From Branchiostoma belcheri (taxonomy: Eukaryota > Chordata > Leptocardii > Amphioxiformes > Branchiostomatidae): DNA of 64,000 bases. The DNA lies in assembly GCF_001625305.1 (NCBI RefSeq), contig NW_017803909.1, positions 3,173,173-3,237,172 on the forward strand, read 5' to 3'. The notes under the pieces were generated by a model that was not told the DNA's origin, did not search any database, and worked only from the letters and a program-made list of their open reading frames with translations. Both the position numbers and the translations under genes were made by a program. This document shows positions 38,914 through 51,460 of this stretch, piece after piece. Position 1 is the stretch's first letter, and every line of letters begins with the position of its first letter.

Positions 38914-41900
38914 ATATCTAAAACATGCCAATCATTGGGTCGTTACTAGTTGTCTGGTAGATAGACAGGGGCTCGGCCAGTACGTTTGGTCAACATCGTG
39001 GCTTATAACGATGAATAGCCAGTGACCATTGGCAAGTACAAACCAAACGTTTCAAATAAACGACTTGTGGCCTTGGAAATGAAATATACCTATTTCAATG
39101 TGAGCGATGGTCTAATGGTCATCAGATACAATGACAATGATGCTTATGGTTTGTTATGAGGCTTGAAATGTCTCTCTCAGGATCCTATGGCCCGCCTGAC
39201 GACATAGGATGGGAGAGGATACAAGTTCATCCCCATAGGAACGCTTCAACCAGCAGCGCCTCTAGCGATTAACACGAACATGACTCCTTGTACATTACCT
39301 TGTGTCCACACCCCAAGGTAGACAATGCAGTACATCCCAGCTGACGTTTGTGCCCTTACATATCGACAATATCACATGCAGACACATATTATAGGACTTG
39401 TCATACATGTGATCATGAGTGCCTGACACTACAGGTCGCCATATTGATCCGTGTATTATATTGTAGTGTCATGTTTGATTCAGTGGTGCTGGAATATCGA
39501 GCCGTGAATATAATATTTCGTTATGACAAGCGAATCCGTGATTCGTATGTAAAACGCGGTCACAAGAGCTAGGTATAAGTTAAGTTAATTCTAAGTTTCT
39601 AACAATAAGTTAGAATTTAGTGTTTAGTAGCTAGAGTAGTCACACACTATATTGCTACCTATCCTGTTGTCCATCCTTTATTTTCATTAATTACGCGTTC
39701 TATATGTATGTTAATAAGTTTCTATATACATGTAACATCTTCTGTATGCATTTAGCCCTAGGCCTATGGGCATGAACATGCGAATAAAAATGCCTATTAA
39801 CATACGAAAAAAGATTTTTATTAATCGAAATATAACTGATGCTCGTATATAGTTTGAACTTCACTGGTGAAGCATAATCTGTCTAAGTTGACATCTATTT
39901 GTGACTCTATAGCTGAGACAAACAATAAAGAAACAAAGGAAAACAAACATCTGTAATCGCTGCACCGATGTTTCAGCACCAGGGACAGGTCCCTATGTGT
40001 CACTCACAGTGTTATTCTGCAGAGCGCGGACACAGGACGTTCTTTCAGATAACTTCAACACAGCCTAAACTGTGCTGGTCCTTGTAAAGCACTTAGTTTG
40101 GAAAAAAGTGTAGTTATATGGTTTTCTAAAGATAATCACTGACGTTGTCGCTTCGTTTGACAGGACATATACTAGTAACAACATCAGATTCACGTTATGC
40201 AATACATCAACTGGCCATTTAGTTAGGTAACATATCATAGTTAAAGTTTGAGTATGTGAATGCTTCAGACCTGCTTTGAAAAATATAGCCAAAGGAAAAC
40301 CAAGTTCAGAAACATAGAAAACAGTCACATCATTGCACGTGACTTTCAAACTAAACTTTTCCAGCAGGCTATAGCTAACGCGTACTGAAAATTTCATCGT
40401 TCCAATCGCCACAGTATCGGACTCTCAGCTAATGTAATTTCACACTCGTGTCAAAGGTCAATAGATTTTGTGACTTTCCAGTAGGATTTATTGCCCAAGA
40501 ATACAAGGTGTTATCGGAAATAAATACCGGATTACACAAGTAATGAGGCTGAAAATGAATATCTGGTTACTTCAACAAATTACTGTGGCCGGAGGGTCGT
40601 CCGTCATGTGCAGTTGGTTGGTTTTACTATTTCTCTCGGGAGTTGACATATTGGCTGTGTGGCGAGCAGAATTCCACTCGGGACTTCCGATTATTTCTAC
40701 ATGTCAAAACTCGGCTCGCTTTTAGGTAGAAAACTTCGTGTGTATGGATTTTATCATTCATCATATTTCTTGTATGGTAGCATCTGGTGTGTTGGTCAAC
40801 TATTCAGAAGGTCTGTCTGTTTTTTATTTTTTTAGAGGGACTAGTGGAACGGTTGGAATGAAGAGGGAAGTCCGGACTCCGCTCACAAAGTATACAGTAA
40901 CAAATTTAAAAGTTGCTACATTGTATTTTTATTACCATAAAGAAAGTTTGTCGGTTTTTGTTTGGGAACATATCAACTCAAGAAGTCATAAATGATACTT
41001 TTTTGTTTCAGTTTCAGTTGCCCCGCAAGTTTCCCTGTCGAATTACGAAGACCAATCCCTCAGGTATGTGGTTGTTTCACCCGTTCAACTATTTATGACT
41101 CAGATGAATGGGACTGGATTAATCCTTGTTCCGTATGTTAACATCAATACCATTGTTTATGATAATTAATTTTTCTCGGATCTGGTATCGTCAGTCTCTC
41201 CTATAACACATTTATCTGTGTGAATGTTTGTCATATTTGTTATAACTGCATTCCTTTTACAGAAGTGGACATGACAAGGGGTTAGTAGAGAAGAGGCCTA
41301 CAGCAGAATTATCATGCATTTTACATACCCACAGTAGCCCTGCCATACAGCCCTTTTAACCTAATGAAAGTTTTACTGAACAAAGGATTGGCTTGCTGGC
41401 AATTAGTATGGTAGGGCAAACATGTGTCCGACTATTATGTGTGGACACAGATATGTCTTCATTTGTCAGTGTCGAGAAGAAGGCGGCTTAATCAGGAACT
41501 TTCATCAAATAGCAATGCGGTCGGTTTGAAGGCGATCGATCAGAGTGTGGCGTTGTGTAGGTCGCGTACTTTTGTGGGTGCATGTGGCTTCATTTATCAG
41601 CTTTTAGTACTGTATACAGGACTAAAACACATGAAATTATGCAGACATAATAGATGAAATGCAAAATGTGATTTACGTATCCTTGTAAAATAGATAGGAT
41701 CAAGCCCATGTACGTTTGAGTTTGAGCAATAAACAAATAAGACAAGTCGTAAAACACAACAATTATTGAGGGCTACCCTTTCCATGAAAAAAGCTCCCCG
41801 AAACTCAGTGAATTTCTATTTCAAAGAGACCCTCCCCATAGTAACATTTGTGGAGTTAACGTTCCCTCCAATAAAACCTTTCTAACATCTCCAAGTATTA

Positions 41901-42027
41901 CCTTAAGGAAACAGGTAAAGAAGCTCTTGATGATTAGAATGCGTCATTACCCATCTAACAATACCATAAGACCGGATGAACGCAGTGTTTCACATTCTTC
42001 AAGCCAAGCAATCATTGGGAACAAAAT
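38914..42027. other. Non-coding flank upstream of Irx
   Basis: No gene recognised. A weak exon-like segment at 41012-41063 (pyrimidine-rich acceptor, donor CAG|GTATGT) is open in two frames but too short to judge. The region ends at the paired conserved element, copy A. Confidence 0.5.
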
Positions 42028-42532
42028 GAGCTAATTTTCCAGCAGGTTTCCCAGACGTAATGCATGTTTTAGTAGCTTTTTTCATAAGATTGCCTGAGCT
42101 GACGTTCCGCTTGTGAGCAGAGGTTATTGATTGTAGTGATAATGTTTGCCCCAACCAAAGGTGCTGGTGGTCAGATAGCGCCGATGCCCTGATGGTGACA
42201 GTGAAAAATTAAGCAGATAACCTATCAACACTGTTACAATCGGAGGATACACATTTGGCACCGATTGCCTTTGGATTAAAAGTTGGATCGAGGCATAATT
42301 TCCTGGCCGTAAATGGAAAAGTCGATGGACATTTGCCCTGCTCCTAGTCTGATATGGAAGGTGTGACCACCTTTTGTCCACAGGCCACAAAGGAAATTGA
42401 TTGCCAAAATTACATTGGGCTGCAAGTCCAGATATTTGCTGATTACAAAGGCCGGGTGATATCTACATGCAGCCGTGGTCATACGGACATGGCTGGACAA
42501 CGGGAGATTATTAACCTTTCACATGTTGGACA
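42028..42532. promoter_or_regulatory. Duplicated conserved non-coding element, copy A
   Basis: About 505 bp that aligns in order and orientation with 61379-61893. Shared blocks are GAGCTAATTTTCCA at the left edge, ACCAAAGGTG.TGGTGG, GACAGTGA.AAAT, GATAACYTATCA (two facing GATA sites), GTTACAATC, GGAAATTGATTG and a 97-bp right-hand core at 42436-42532 with one mismatch. Between blocks the copies have diverged strongly, as expected for old paralogues held by selection at specific sites. The core contains TGATTACAAAGG (homeodomain-like and Sox/TCF-like), TTATTAACC and CACATGTTGG. It lies about 5 kb upstream of the Irx start. I infer a developmental enhancer of the Irx locus. Confidence 0.75.
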
Positions 42533-43523
42533 GAAATCACATAATATTAAGGAATTTTCCTATAAATCGTTTATGTCAGTGTCTTTTCTTACATCGCCCA
42601 TTTGTACTCAACTTTATATCAGGGCTATAGGAAAGGATACACATGCAGCACAACATGATGGAACCTAAATTAACACCTTGACATACTACGAAAATAGAAT
42701 GAACCATAGTTTTATAAGTGCACACTGTGTGCTTCATAAACAACACACGGCTCCAAGGACTTAATTTGTTGAAGTTCTGCCAAGGTGTATGGTAGGCGGA
42801 GATGCATGAATGCAGTAGATCAATATAGGGATGCAACCGAGTTGCCACCACGGCTTCTTACGTAACTTCTTTCGAACGTTGGTTATGCATGTGCCGCGAG
42901 CTATGTGAGAATAAGAAAGGATTTTTGTCTTTTTCTGAGAGTTCTGTGTACAGGTGTCCTTAGTTTGATCCTGCAATCTTACATAAACTCACCAGACATC
43001 TCTTCTTGCTTCTAGACATCTGTAACCCCTCCCCAGACAACTGTAGGGTCTGTAATCCAATTATCAGTGTTGGGTTTGTCAGGGTCTGATGGGGGCCAGT
43101 GGGGGGTCAACAGTTCTTGGCTCCTGTAGGGCTTAGGGTGTGGCTGAGCCGCTTCCGACACACTTAACAAACACAGGTAGGGTGGCCAGGTAGGATCACT
43201 CAACAGGGGGTGGAGAGAGTTAGGAGGACCATTGTGTTGTGTAGCGGAATGTGTGAAAATTGCACACGAGGGATGTCACCGATCTGGTCACCAGTAACGT
43301 TGCATGCGGGCTAGCTTTGTGCCAAAAGACCCGAGAAGATACGTACGTAGGAAAATATACAACATCGATATCATTGGGACTTTATACAAACTTTGATTTT
43401 CTTTTACGTAATTCCGCCGTAGCTAAAATGGTTGGTTTTGGACACAGAAGAAGCCCTAATGGTAATCTATCAATCATGCGTGTATACACAAAAACGGAGT
43501 TTCTTGATTTTTTTTCCTCTCAG

Positions 43524-43703
43524 GTGGTGATTGACAGCTGGCAGAATGTCAACATGTTGAACCTAGATAGTCAATCAGCCTGCGAGTCGCTGAGTGACAC
43601 CTTGCCTTGTTCTGTCGACATCGTAAATACATCTTGCACATATTTTAGTCAGATCTGGCAAACCCAAATATTGTCTCATCGTGTTGTTTCCCCACCTTTT
43701 CTG
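43524..43703 (+). other. Candidate orphan exon, 60 codons, phase 0
   Basis: A long pyrimidine tract followed by CTCTCAG|GTGG (acceptor) and CTG|GTAAGAT (strong donor) bracket exactly 180 nt. The frame is open, starts VVIDSWQNVNM and ends SPPFL, and lies within an open frame of 203 codons. I recognise no domain. The other two frames stop at once, so phase 0 is forced. This may be chance, or an exon of an unrecognised gene on the strand opposite Irx. Confidence 0.25.
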
Positions 43704-43944
43704 GTAAGATTGTTTACTCAGGAAACAACCACCCGATGCGACAGCTTCGGCTTGATGTATTTAGTCGGGGCATTGTTGATGGATGGTCGATTTTATTTCC
43801 ATAATTCTATTGTTGAACAGGTCAGGTTTTCCGACCTCCAAGCAGATATTGTAGGAGGCGTGACATGGTGATGACTGTGCCGTCTTTGTTTTTCTGTTCA
43901 CACCTCAACAGGGTAAGATATTGGCAGACAAAACAATGACCCAT

Positions 43945-43945
<1 letters not shown>

Positions 43946-44008
<63 letters not shown>
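43946..44008. repeat. Tetranucleotide microsatellite (CAAT)n
   Basis: About 15.75 perfect copies of CAAT. A short related tract, AATCAATCAAATCAATCAAG, occurs at about 44571-44590. Confidence 0.97.
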
Positions 44009-44009
<1 letters not shown>

Positions 44010-45759
44010 TGGTTTTATTCATCGTCCCGTCCATTTCCTGACTAGGGTCCGTGACACACTAGACGGTGACGTTATTACATAAATCTTTTCAATGATTACA
44101 TTGGAACTGTGGTCCCGTCTGACGTATTATCAGCTTGATGTCATCTCGGCGACATCCCGACATTTGTTCTATTGTTCTTACATTGTAGACATTGATGAAC
44201 GCTGAATAATTCAAGCTGTGGATATGTTCCAAGCTGTGTATGATTACCAGCAAATTTCATTACATGCCCATATCAGACATTCTATATGTTCTGCTATTAT
44301 TTATCTTCCCAATACTTGACATGATTAGCATTGAACAGGTTTGCTCTTTCCATTTATCAGGAGATGGATGGGGGGCTTTAATCTTTTTACGGGGCTCCTG
44401 TCTCCTCACATAATGAACTTGTAAGCATATCAGCAGCTAAGTTGATTTCCTGATGGCAATGGTGTCATTTACAGCACTTTCTTTTCTGCCATTTCCTGTA
44501 GGAGGGCATTAAGTCAGGTTGGAGAGGCTGATTTGATTTGGTAGGGCCGTTTTAATGGCCACTGTTCATAATCAATCAAATCAATCAAGTGATCCAACTA
44601 CCTGTAGTCACCCCAGTCTTCAACTTTCTGAAAGTTACCGTTGCGCACAGTATTAGATTTGCAATTTATACCGAACAGTTGTGTAAGATACTTGTGCTAA
44701 ACTGGGTAGACTTAGATTTATTACTGATACAAAACACACCATAGACGTATTTGACACACAAGTACAGTAACACGGAAACGCTGGCCATATTAACCTGTTA
44801 TAAACAACCCCACAGGTGCTTCCTGGGAAGAGGTAAAACGGGGTAAATCCGTTCTGCACCTCGCAGCAACCCTCCGAATCCCTCAACATTTGTTTGGATC
44901 AATGGCAGCAAATGAGCAAAATAAATCTCCCAGCTTGTGTCGGACTTCTCTCTGGGTTTAATGATGCCATAAAGATCCAACTGGTCATTAGAAGCTGTTC
45001 TCCACCGCCCACTGTGCTTGTTATTACACCACTACAAATTGCCCAGTGAGTTTGAGCAGCACAATTGGCTCCCTTGGCTGCACTTTACTTGGAACAGATC
45101 CAGTAACTGATATCCTATCTTTCAAAGCTGTTTACATTTGTCTGGTATATTGAAAAAGACGTATGTATTGACTACACATGTCAGAGAAAATGGATCAAAA
45201 GGCAGACATCCATGAAGTTTTTCCTAGAATCATAATAAAAACTGAGCAGGTTTATCATTTATGGTGTGTCAGAGTTTGTCCTACTTATGGTAGATCCTGT
45301 GGTGTGAGGAGACCACTAATGTCCACCAGTCCTTCTGTGTACCGGGAAGTGTCAGAACCACTATTAACCAGTGGACTTGATGCTCAGCAGGTCACTGACA
45401 TTTAGGCCATGTTGTTCTGCCCTGCCGCCTCCCCGCCGCCATCTTGATGATGACACAGAGACGCCCGCCCACAGTAGGACCCTCTGCTGTCAAGTCCACT
45501 CTGTAAGAACAAAGTCAAGTGGACAGTTTGCCAGGACAAGTCGGCAGTAACAAGCAGGTCAATTATCCTGACAAGATAGAGGTTCATGTAGAATCTGAAA
45601 AGGTTTCATCTGAACAGAGCTGTAATTCTGCTTGTGCCAATCAGTGGCTTGTCGTTACAAGTGTTTAACGATCCTAACGATCTTGAGGTGTATGAGAATA
45701 AGTGGATGTACACCCTGAAGATAATTGGGCCATACATCAGCCACAATTAGCTGGCCTGG

Positions 45760-45780
45760 CTGGGGCGCCCCCTGTACTCC
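45760..45780 (-). promoter_or_regulatory. CTCF-like site
   Basis: The reverse complement reads ACAGGGGGCGCCCC, containing the CTCF core AGGGGGCGC, in CpG-poor surroundings. A YY1-like GCCGCCATCTTGA lies 320 bp to the left at 45435-45447. It is a candidate insulator or looping site, on motif evidence only. Confidence 0.35.
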
Positions 45781-46495
45781 TAACGACCATTTGGTGCATG
45801 ATAGAAGCAGGAACTCTCTTCATTCCCACCCTGGGACTCCATTGCCCAGCAGTAATGGTGATTTGTTACAAGAAAGTTGCATGTAGTCCAAGCAGGTATG
45901 TACTAATTGGACAGTGTTTGGAAACTTGTAACAGCGATTACAGGGGTGAGTACCATATATCATGGGTACATCCTGCGGTAACTACAACCTGGGGTGAAAT
46001 CTAGTCTTGCTGAGGGACAGGACGTTAGAGTGAAGTCATATAACACAGCAGTGCAATCCCGTAGATACCGTAAATCTACAGAGACAGGCTATGGTTAGTA
46101 TCCATAAACTGTTACTTGCTGAGACAGTGTGCCCAATGCAGTGCTGAGTAAAAGAAGCCTTACTGAGTAGTGCCTGTTTAGGGTATGAATGGATAGCCTA
46201 GAGTGAGGTAGCTTGTTTACCCAAGCTCTCCCACTTCCAGGAGCGCGATTTAGTGTGGCTAAGAGTGAGGTAAATGACTTACTTGTGCTGTAGAATATAG
46301 TCAGCATAGACCGTATAACTTGCAAATCGTTTTCTGATTCCGTAGGTTACAATGCTGTGTGCGAAATGAACGCGTCTGTTGTGACAGAAGCAGACCGAAG
46401 ACAATGTTGACTCTGACCTTGGTGCTGATCTGTGATCTGTTACTGCGCTGACAAATCTCCACCTGCCTCTTTATGTACCCGTTCGCCAACATGCT

Positions 46496-46563
46496 GACCT
46501 AGTACCTTCGAAATGGTACCTACCTGTACAGATACAGACACAGACAGACCTAGTACCTTCGAA
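46496..46563. repeat. Pair of 17-bp direct repeats
   Basis: GACCTAGTACCTTCGAA occurs at 46496-46512 and again at 46547-46563, 51 bp apart. The intervening DNA is unremarkable, with a short CAGA-rich run. It could be a remnant of a local duplication. Confidence 0.8.
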
Positions 46564-49500
46564 CGCAGAGAAAAACAAAGGAAACGAGAAAATAAATCGG
46601 AAGCTATGATTCCACCATGCTTCTTGTTTCTGTTCATTAAGCAAATGTATTTTTATAGTTCGATATCAGTGTCCTTTGTTTCTTTTCCCCCTTTGTGTTT
46701 CCCTGTCTTTAACTAATCTGTTTTCTTTCTAATCCCCGTCACATCACTATAAGTGCGTTTGCAATTACATACTGACTCATAGTCGATTAGAAGCAGATCA
46801 TGTACCCATGGCTAAAACACAAATCTTTTAAAAGATCTTAAATACGCCGAGTAAGGCAAGTTAAATGAAAGCACGCCTGCCGTGAAACTATCGCGCATTT
46901 TGTCCTCATCGTGCTTTGAGAGGTTCGTGTGTTTTGATCTGTTTTTTGTAATAACTAGAGTCCCGTATAAGCCTGCTTTAATCTGATGTGACATCTCGGC
47001 AGGGGGTCGGTAACTATGACTAGAATCATAACATTATACCTCACCATTAACAAGCCATGTACAGACGAACGTGTTTTAAACGGAACGATTATCCTTTGAA
47101 CCTTATCAGAGAAAGATTTAGCAATTTTACTATGACGTACATTTAGTCCAAAGACAACTACGTTTCTATGGAAATCTCCTTGGATGGGAGCATTTTCGAG
47201 CAGACTTCACAGATAAGGCGACAGTTATTGGGAAGGCGGGGTTCGAAGGTCTTCCGATAAGAATGAGATAAAATTTCCCTATCAGATGGCATGGTGTGGG
47301 TGGTCTTTACTGGTTCTTAGATATATCACCTGAGAGACAACAACATTGTGAAGTAGTATCAACATTCTACAATTATAATATGTGAAGTCAGTTGTGCAGA
47401 TATGCTATCAAGTGGCCGAGGAAGACAACGGGATTTCCGTATATGACTACAAAATTCTTCTCTTCTCTCCTTGTCTTACGACAGTGTATGAATAAGGCAT
47501 TCCTACTTATAAAGGCAAGAGGCTCCCGAACAACTACTTCTGTTAGAGATGAAGAAAAACTCTTACTGCCACATGAGTGATAATAAAACTTCAACCCCGA
47601 GCGCCAAACGCCACTAGCGGTGTCAAGCTACAAACATAAGGCACGTAAATCTTGTGCTAAGAATATGCAAAGCCCTTCCACCAACTAATGGGGGTATTTT
47701 ATCAAGAGAAAAAGACGAGAGATAAAAAGTCGCTTTGTCCCTTGTCTGAAGTCTCGCCCCGAGCGACTGGACCGGACATCGTGTAAACATCAATTAGAAA
47801 TGTGTTATCTTTTTTGTTGCGGTATCTGATCTCCCATTACCACCAATCTAGATTTTACGCGGATTTCAGTCTTTTGGTTCTAGAGTAGGGTATTAGTATT
47901 GAAGAATTGTTGGTTAAACAAAGATTAAGGCCTTGATCCGGGCGAGACACGGCGACGACGACTGGAGCTTCCCGGCTTCTTTTTGTCTTACCCCGGGTAG
48001 CCCGGCGCCTACTACCGAATACTCACAAAAGTAAAGTCCTCCTTATGTTCAAGCTTCGGGATGAACGGGTAATCTTCGGTTTAATTAAGAAAAATGAAAA
48101 CTTTCGGGTACAAAATCCTCCCGTCTGAAGTCTCTAAAATAACAATGTGTACTTCTGGTGATTTGTGATAGCTCGTCGTAGGTAGCTTCGTTTTTTGCGG
48201 TGCTGCTTTGCTTGCGGGGATATCATTACTGTTGTAGTACTAGTTAAATCTTATCCTCGAGCTCTCATTCTGTACAGCGTGACCAAGTACCCGTATTCAC
48301 GTGCCTCAGACTCTATAGAATGGACAAGAAGCAGGTCGATTTAATGAGATTCCCTGGACCCTGTTGGTGGGCCATTTATCTGTAGTGTTTCCTTTTGTAA
48401 TGCCTCTAGTTCTCACGCACTGCAGACATAGACGCGAACAATTACACGTGGAGAATTGGTAAAAACAAGACAATGATTACCCACATTTCCATGTCTTTGA
48501 CTGCTCTTTTGTTTAAATAGATACTCTTGTTTCTAAACGCGATAGACAATAGCCCTTCATTATCTACGGTGCTTATAGCCCACACAACTGGTTATTCATT
48601 CGTTTGTAGCCGGATGTACGGCTGTATCAGAAGCCTTCCTTTTCGAAATCTTAACAATAGTGTTGAGCAGTATGAGTGGATATCATATAGTGAATTATTT
48701 CTGGTCTCTTGCCTTGTCATTTCTTACACCTGCCGTATTCAAGACCGTAATGGTTTGGGGGTATTTTTTTCTGTTCTTCCTTTCCTGTACATGTAGTACA
48801 TCCGCGCGCACGTTTCCTTTGTCGCTAGGCACATAAATATTTCGCTCTCATTCATGTCCGCGCAGTGCATATGCTGGTCATGTAGCCGGGGCTATAACAG
48901 CCTTTACCATTCGGTTTGTTAAAAGACTCGCCCTTTTGTTACCTTAACAACATATTTAACAAGTGTGAAAATAACGCATACGCAAGCTACCATCTGGGTC
49001 GGAGGGATTACACGCCTCCCATTTTCCAGGCATCTGTTAGCTGCGCTGCCACCTGCCTGGCTCTAGGGCAGCTTTAATCGCCTGTAACAACGTCAAGGTG
49101 AAGAAACCAACCGTGATTCATGCACCATTAACAGATGAGGGGGGAGGGAACGTGGTCGTTGTTCATCTAATCTTCCCTAACGGTGCTCATTACGAGTTCA
49201 CACATTAACACCAACGTGTGAATTACTTTTCCTTTCTGTCTGGAACCACTCGCTGATTCATATTGATGGCGACAATCAGGAATGCGTGTGTGCCACACAG
49301 TTCGTCTTAATTACTTTTCATTTTTGCGGTTAAGTGCGTCTCATTGAAACAATGGCGGCTCCGATCAATCACGTCTCGTCCCCAGGCGGGCTGACAGCCA
49401 CTTCTCTCTGTCAAAAGAGCAGTTCCCGGGAAGACCCCTCTCTCCTGAGCCCCGCACTTTATTAAAAGCCCCTTCTGGTGCCGAGCGAGGGGAGGCCTTC

Positions 49501-51131
49501 CCACAGCCATTTGTGGAGAATTGGTCTCGTGGGGAGTTATTGGCGCCTATTCTGTCTCATTATAAGAAGAGGGGGTTCGTATAGTTCTTTGTATTTGCTA
49601 CCTTGTCATCGCATAATTTAGCTAGATACTGTGACTTTTCGATGTCTAGTCTCGTCCTGTTATACTTGCACCACATACAGCAGCCTTCTTATAAAGATTT
49701 GGGTCGAACGGACCTTTGTTAGAGGAATGCCAAACATAGTCATCTCACGTCAGAAGCAGTTTTTTCTTTGCAAACCGTGCCAAGGTATGACTTGTAGGCT
49801 TCTCTAGTGAAGATTTCTGCTGTTCTCATGACACAGCCCGTATAGTTTATGATAACAATATCGTAACGTTCAAAATGGTATGAAGCGACCCTACTACAAA
49901 TACATGTAATTAGTATTCGCTCACATTAGTTTATAAGATGACAAAATGGAAATCCATGAGTTTTTTTTGGCATAACAGATTAGTACTAACGACTCAGCCA
50001 TGCCTCCTGGCGATATGAATTGGTACTGTTCGTTTGAAGGCATAGTCGACACTGGATGGGTTCAACAGCAGGACGCATTGCTCATTTGTCCAGCTTTATC
50101 ATGATGTAACGTCAAGTCTGTCTGCCAATGAAATAAGTAACAAATCTAAATGGTTATTCATCAATAAGATATCATCTTTTGATAGATAAAGAACTCTCAT
50201 ATAGTAACTTGAATTGTTAATTTCATAGATACCAAAACGTTACGTACATATATATAACTTGTGCATTATCTTTTTTTTTTTAAGTTAGAAAGGCAATGCA
50301 ATGACTAACGCTGCCCTGAGGTCGCGTTAGGAAAATGCGGTGTCATAAAGTCACATCATCATTTCAAAACGTTATTATGAGAATCGCTCCTGAGAGGAGA
50401 GCTGTCAACGCATTAGAAGGGACCTAACGGCTCTATTCTAGTCTGGGGCACTGACCATGTCACAACACCACTGAACTTTCACCTCTCATCCATTCCCCAT
50501 AATATCCCAGCCAGGTGTTAAGTGAGCCCCTGTCACCCTTGTGTCCCTCCCCTGATCTTGTCCTCCTCCTGGCACAGGTAGGGTCTGTAGGAAATGTTTT
50601 ATTGCCCCATGATAAACTGGGCTGCCATGTTGATGGGGAGACTGACAGGTGACAGACAGCTGGGCTTGTTGAACAAAGAAAGATGTCCAGACAAACATTG
50701 GCCATGACCAGTGGGGACCATGTTGTATGTGACAGGTTGGTGGCAGGATGGATGGCTGGGAGGCCAAAGGTGTGTTTATGATTTATACAGGGTGGGATTA
50801 GTTACTGCCTGTGGTGTCTTTATGCTGCAATTGGTATGTGAGACTGGAGGCAGGGCACAGCCCTGGGGAGGGATCCCTTCTGATAGCTGGTCATTATGAG
50901 CAGCAGGAGAAGGGGGAATTCACCAGGCTGAAACTCACCAACCAGACAACTGGAGATCACAATGTCACAACAGCAGCTTCTTTGGAACAGTGCAACTCTT
51001 CACAAATCTCTCCAAACGTCGGGGTAGTTTGTTAAGAGCTTCCTTGGGAAGACTTGTTCAGTTTTGTTTTAAACAAGTCTAGGAACAAACCTCTCATTGC
51101 AATTTTAAGATTTTCCTCGTCTAGTGTGGTT

Positions 51132-51460
51132 TGCTTGTTCTAATCTGATTAAAAACTGACAACATTGTCTTCACCCCTAACTCCACCTGTAATAGTGGTC
51201 CCGTGACCTACTACCTGTTTCCATGTAATATAGATGTTTGGAAGAGAAGACATTGCTTCTCCTTATCTGATACAAAACTGACAACGTTGTCTTCACCCCT
51301 GACTCTATCTGTAATAGTGGTCCCATGACCTACTACCTGTTTCCATGTAATATAGATGTTTGGAAGAGAAGACATTGCTTCTCCTTATCTGATACAAAAC
51401 TGACAACGTTGTCTTCACCCTTGACTCCACCTGAAGCAGTGCTGCCTACTGCAGGTTTCA
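51132..51460. repeat. 122-bp tandem repeat, about 2.7 copies
   Basis: Units containing ACTGACAACGTTGTCTTC, TAATAGTGGTCCC, CTACTACCTGTTTCC and TTTGGAAGAGAAGACATTGC repeat with a 122-bp period: ACTGAC is at 51155, 51277 and 51399. The first two units differ at only a few sites, while the third decays after ACTCCACCTG near 51434. It lies inside the CpG-poor domain. Confidence 0.92.

Larger units (their letters stand above)
42533..50439. other. Non-coding, alternating CpG-poor and CpG-rich blocks
   Basis: Roughly 44.1-46.3 kb is CpG-poor, while about 47.2-50.4 kb is CpG-rich. It contains the candidate exon at 43.5-43.7 kb, the CAAT microsatellite, the YY1-like and CTCF-like sites at 45.4-45.8 kb and the 17-bp direct repeat. 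YY1-like AACAATGGCGGCTCC occurs near 49350. No gene is recognised. Confidence 0.5.

Noticed and set aside
42354-42668. Coding exon in the paired conserved element (open frames with near-identical peptides in both copies, on both strands)
   Set aside because: The only core difference changes the amino acid in the frames seen, third positions are as frozen as the others, and the reading frames do not continue through the other conserved blocks. A non-coding element explains it better.
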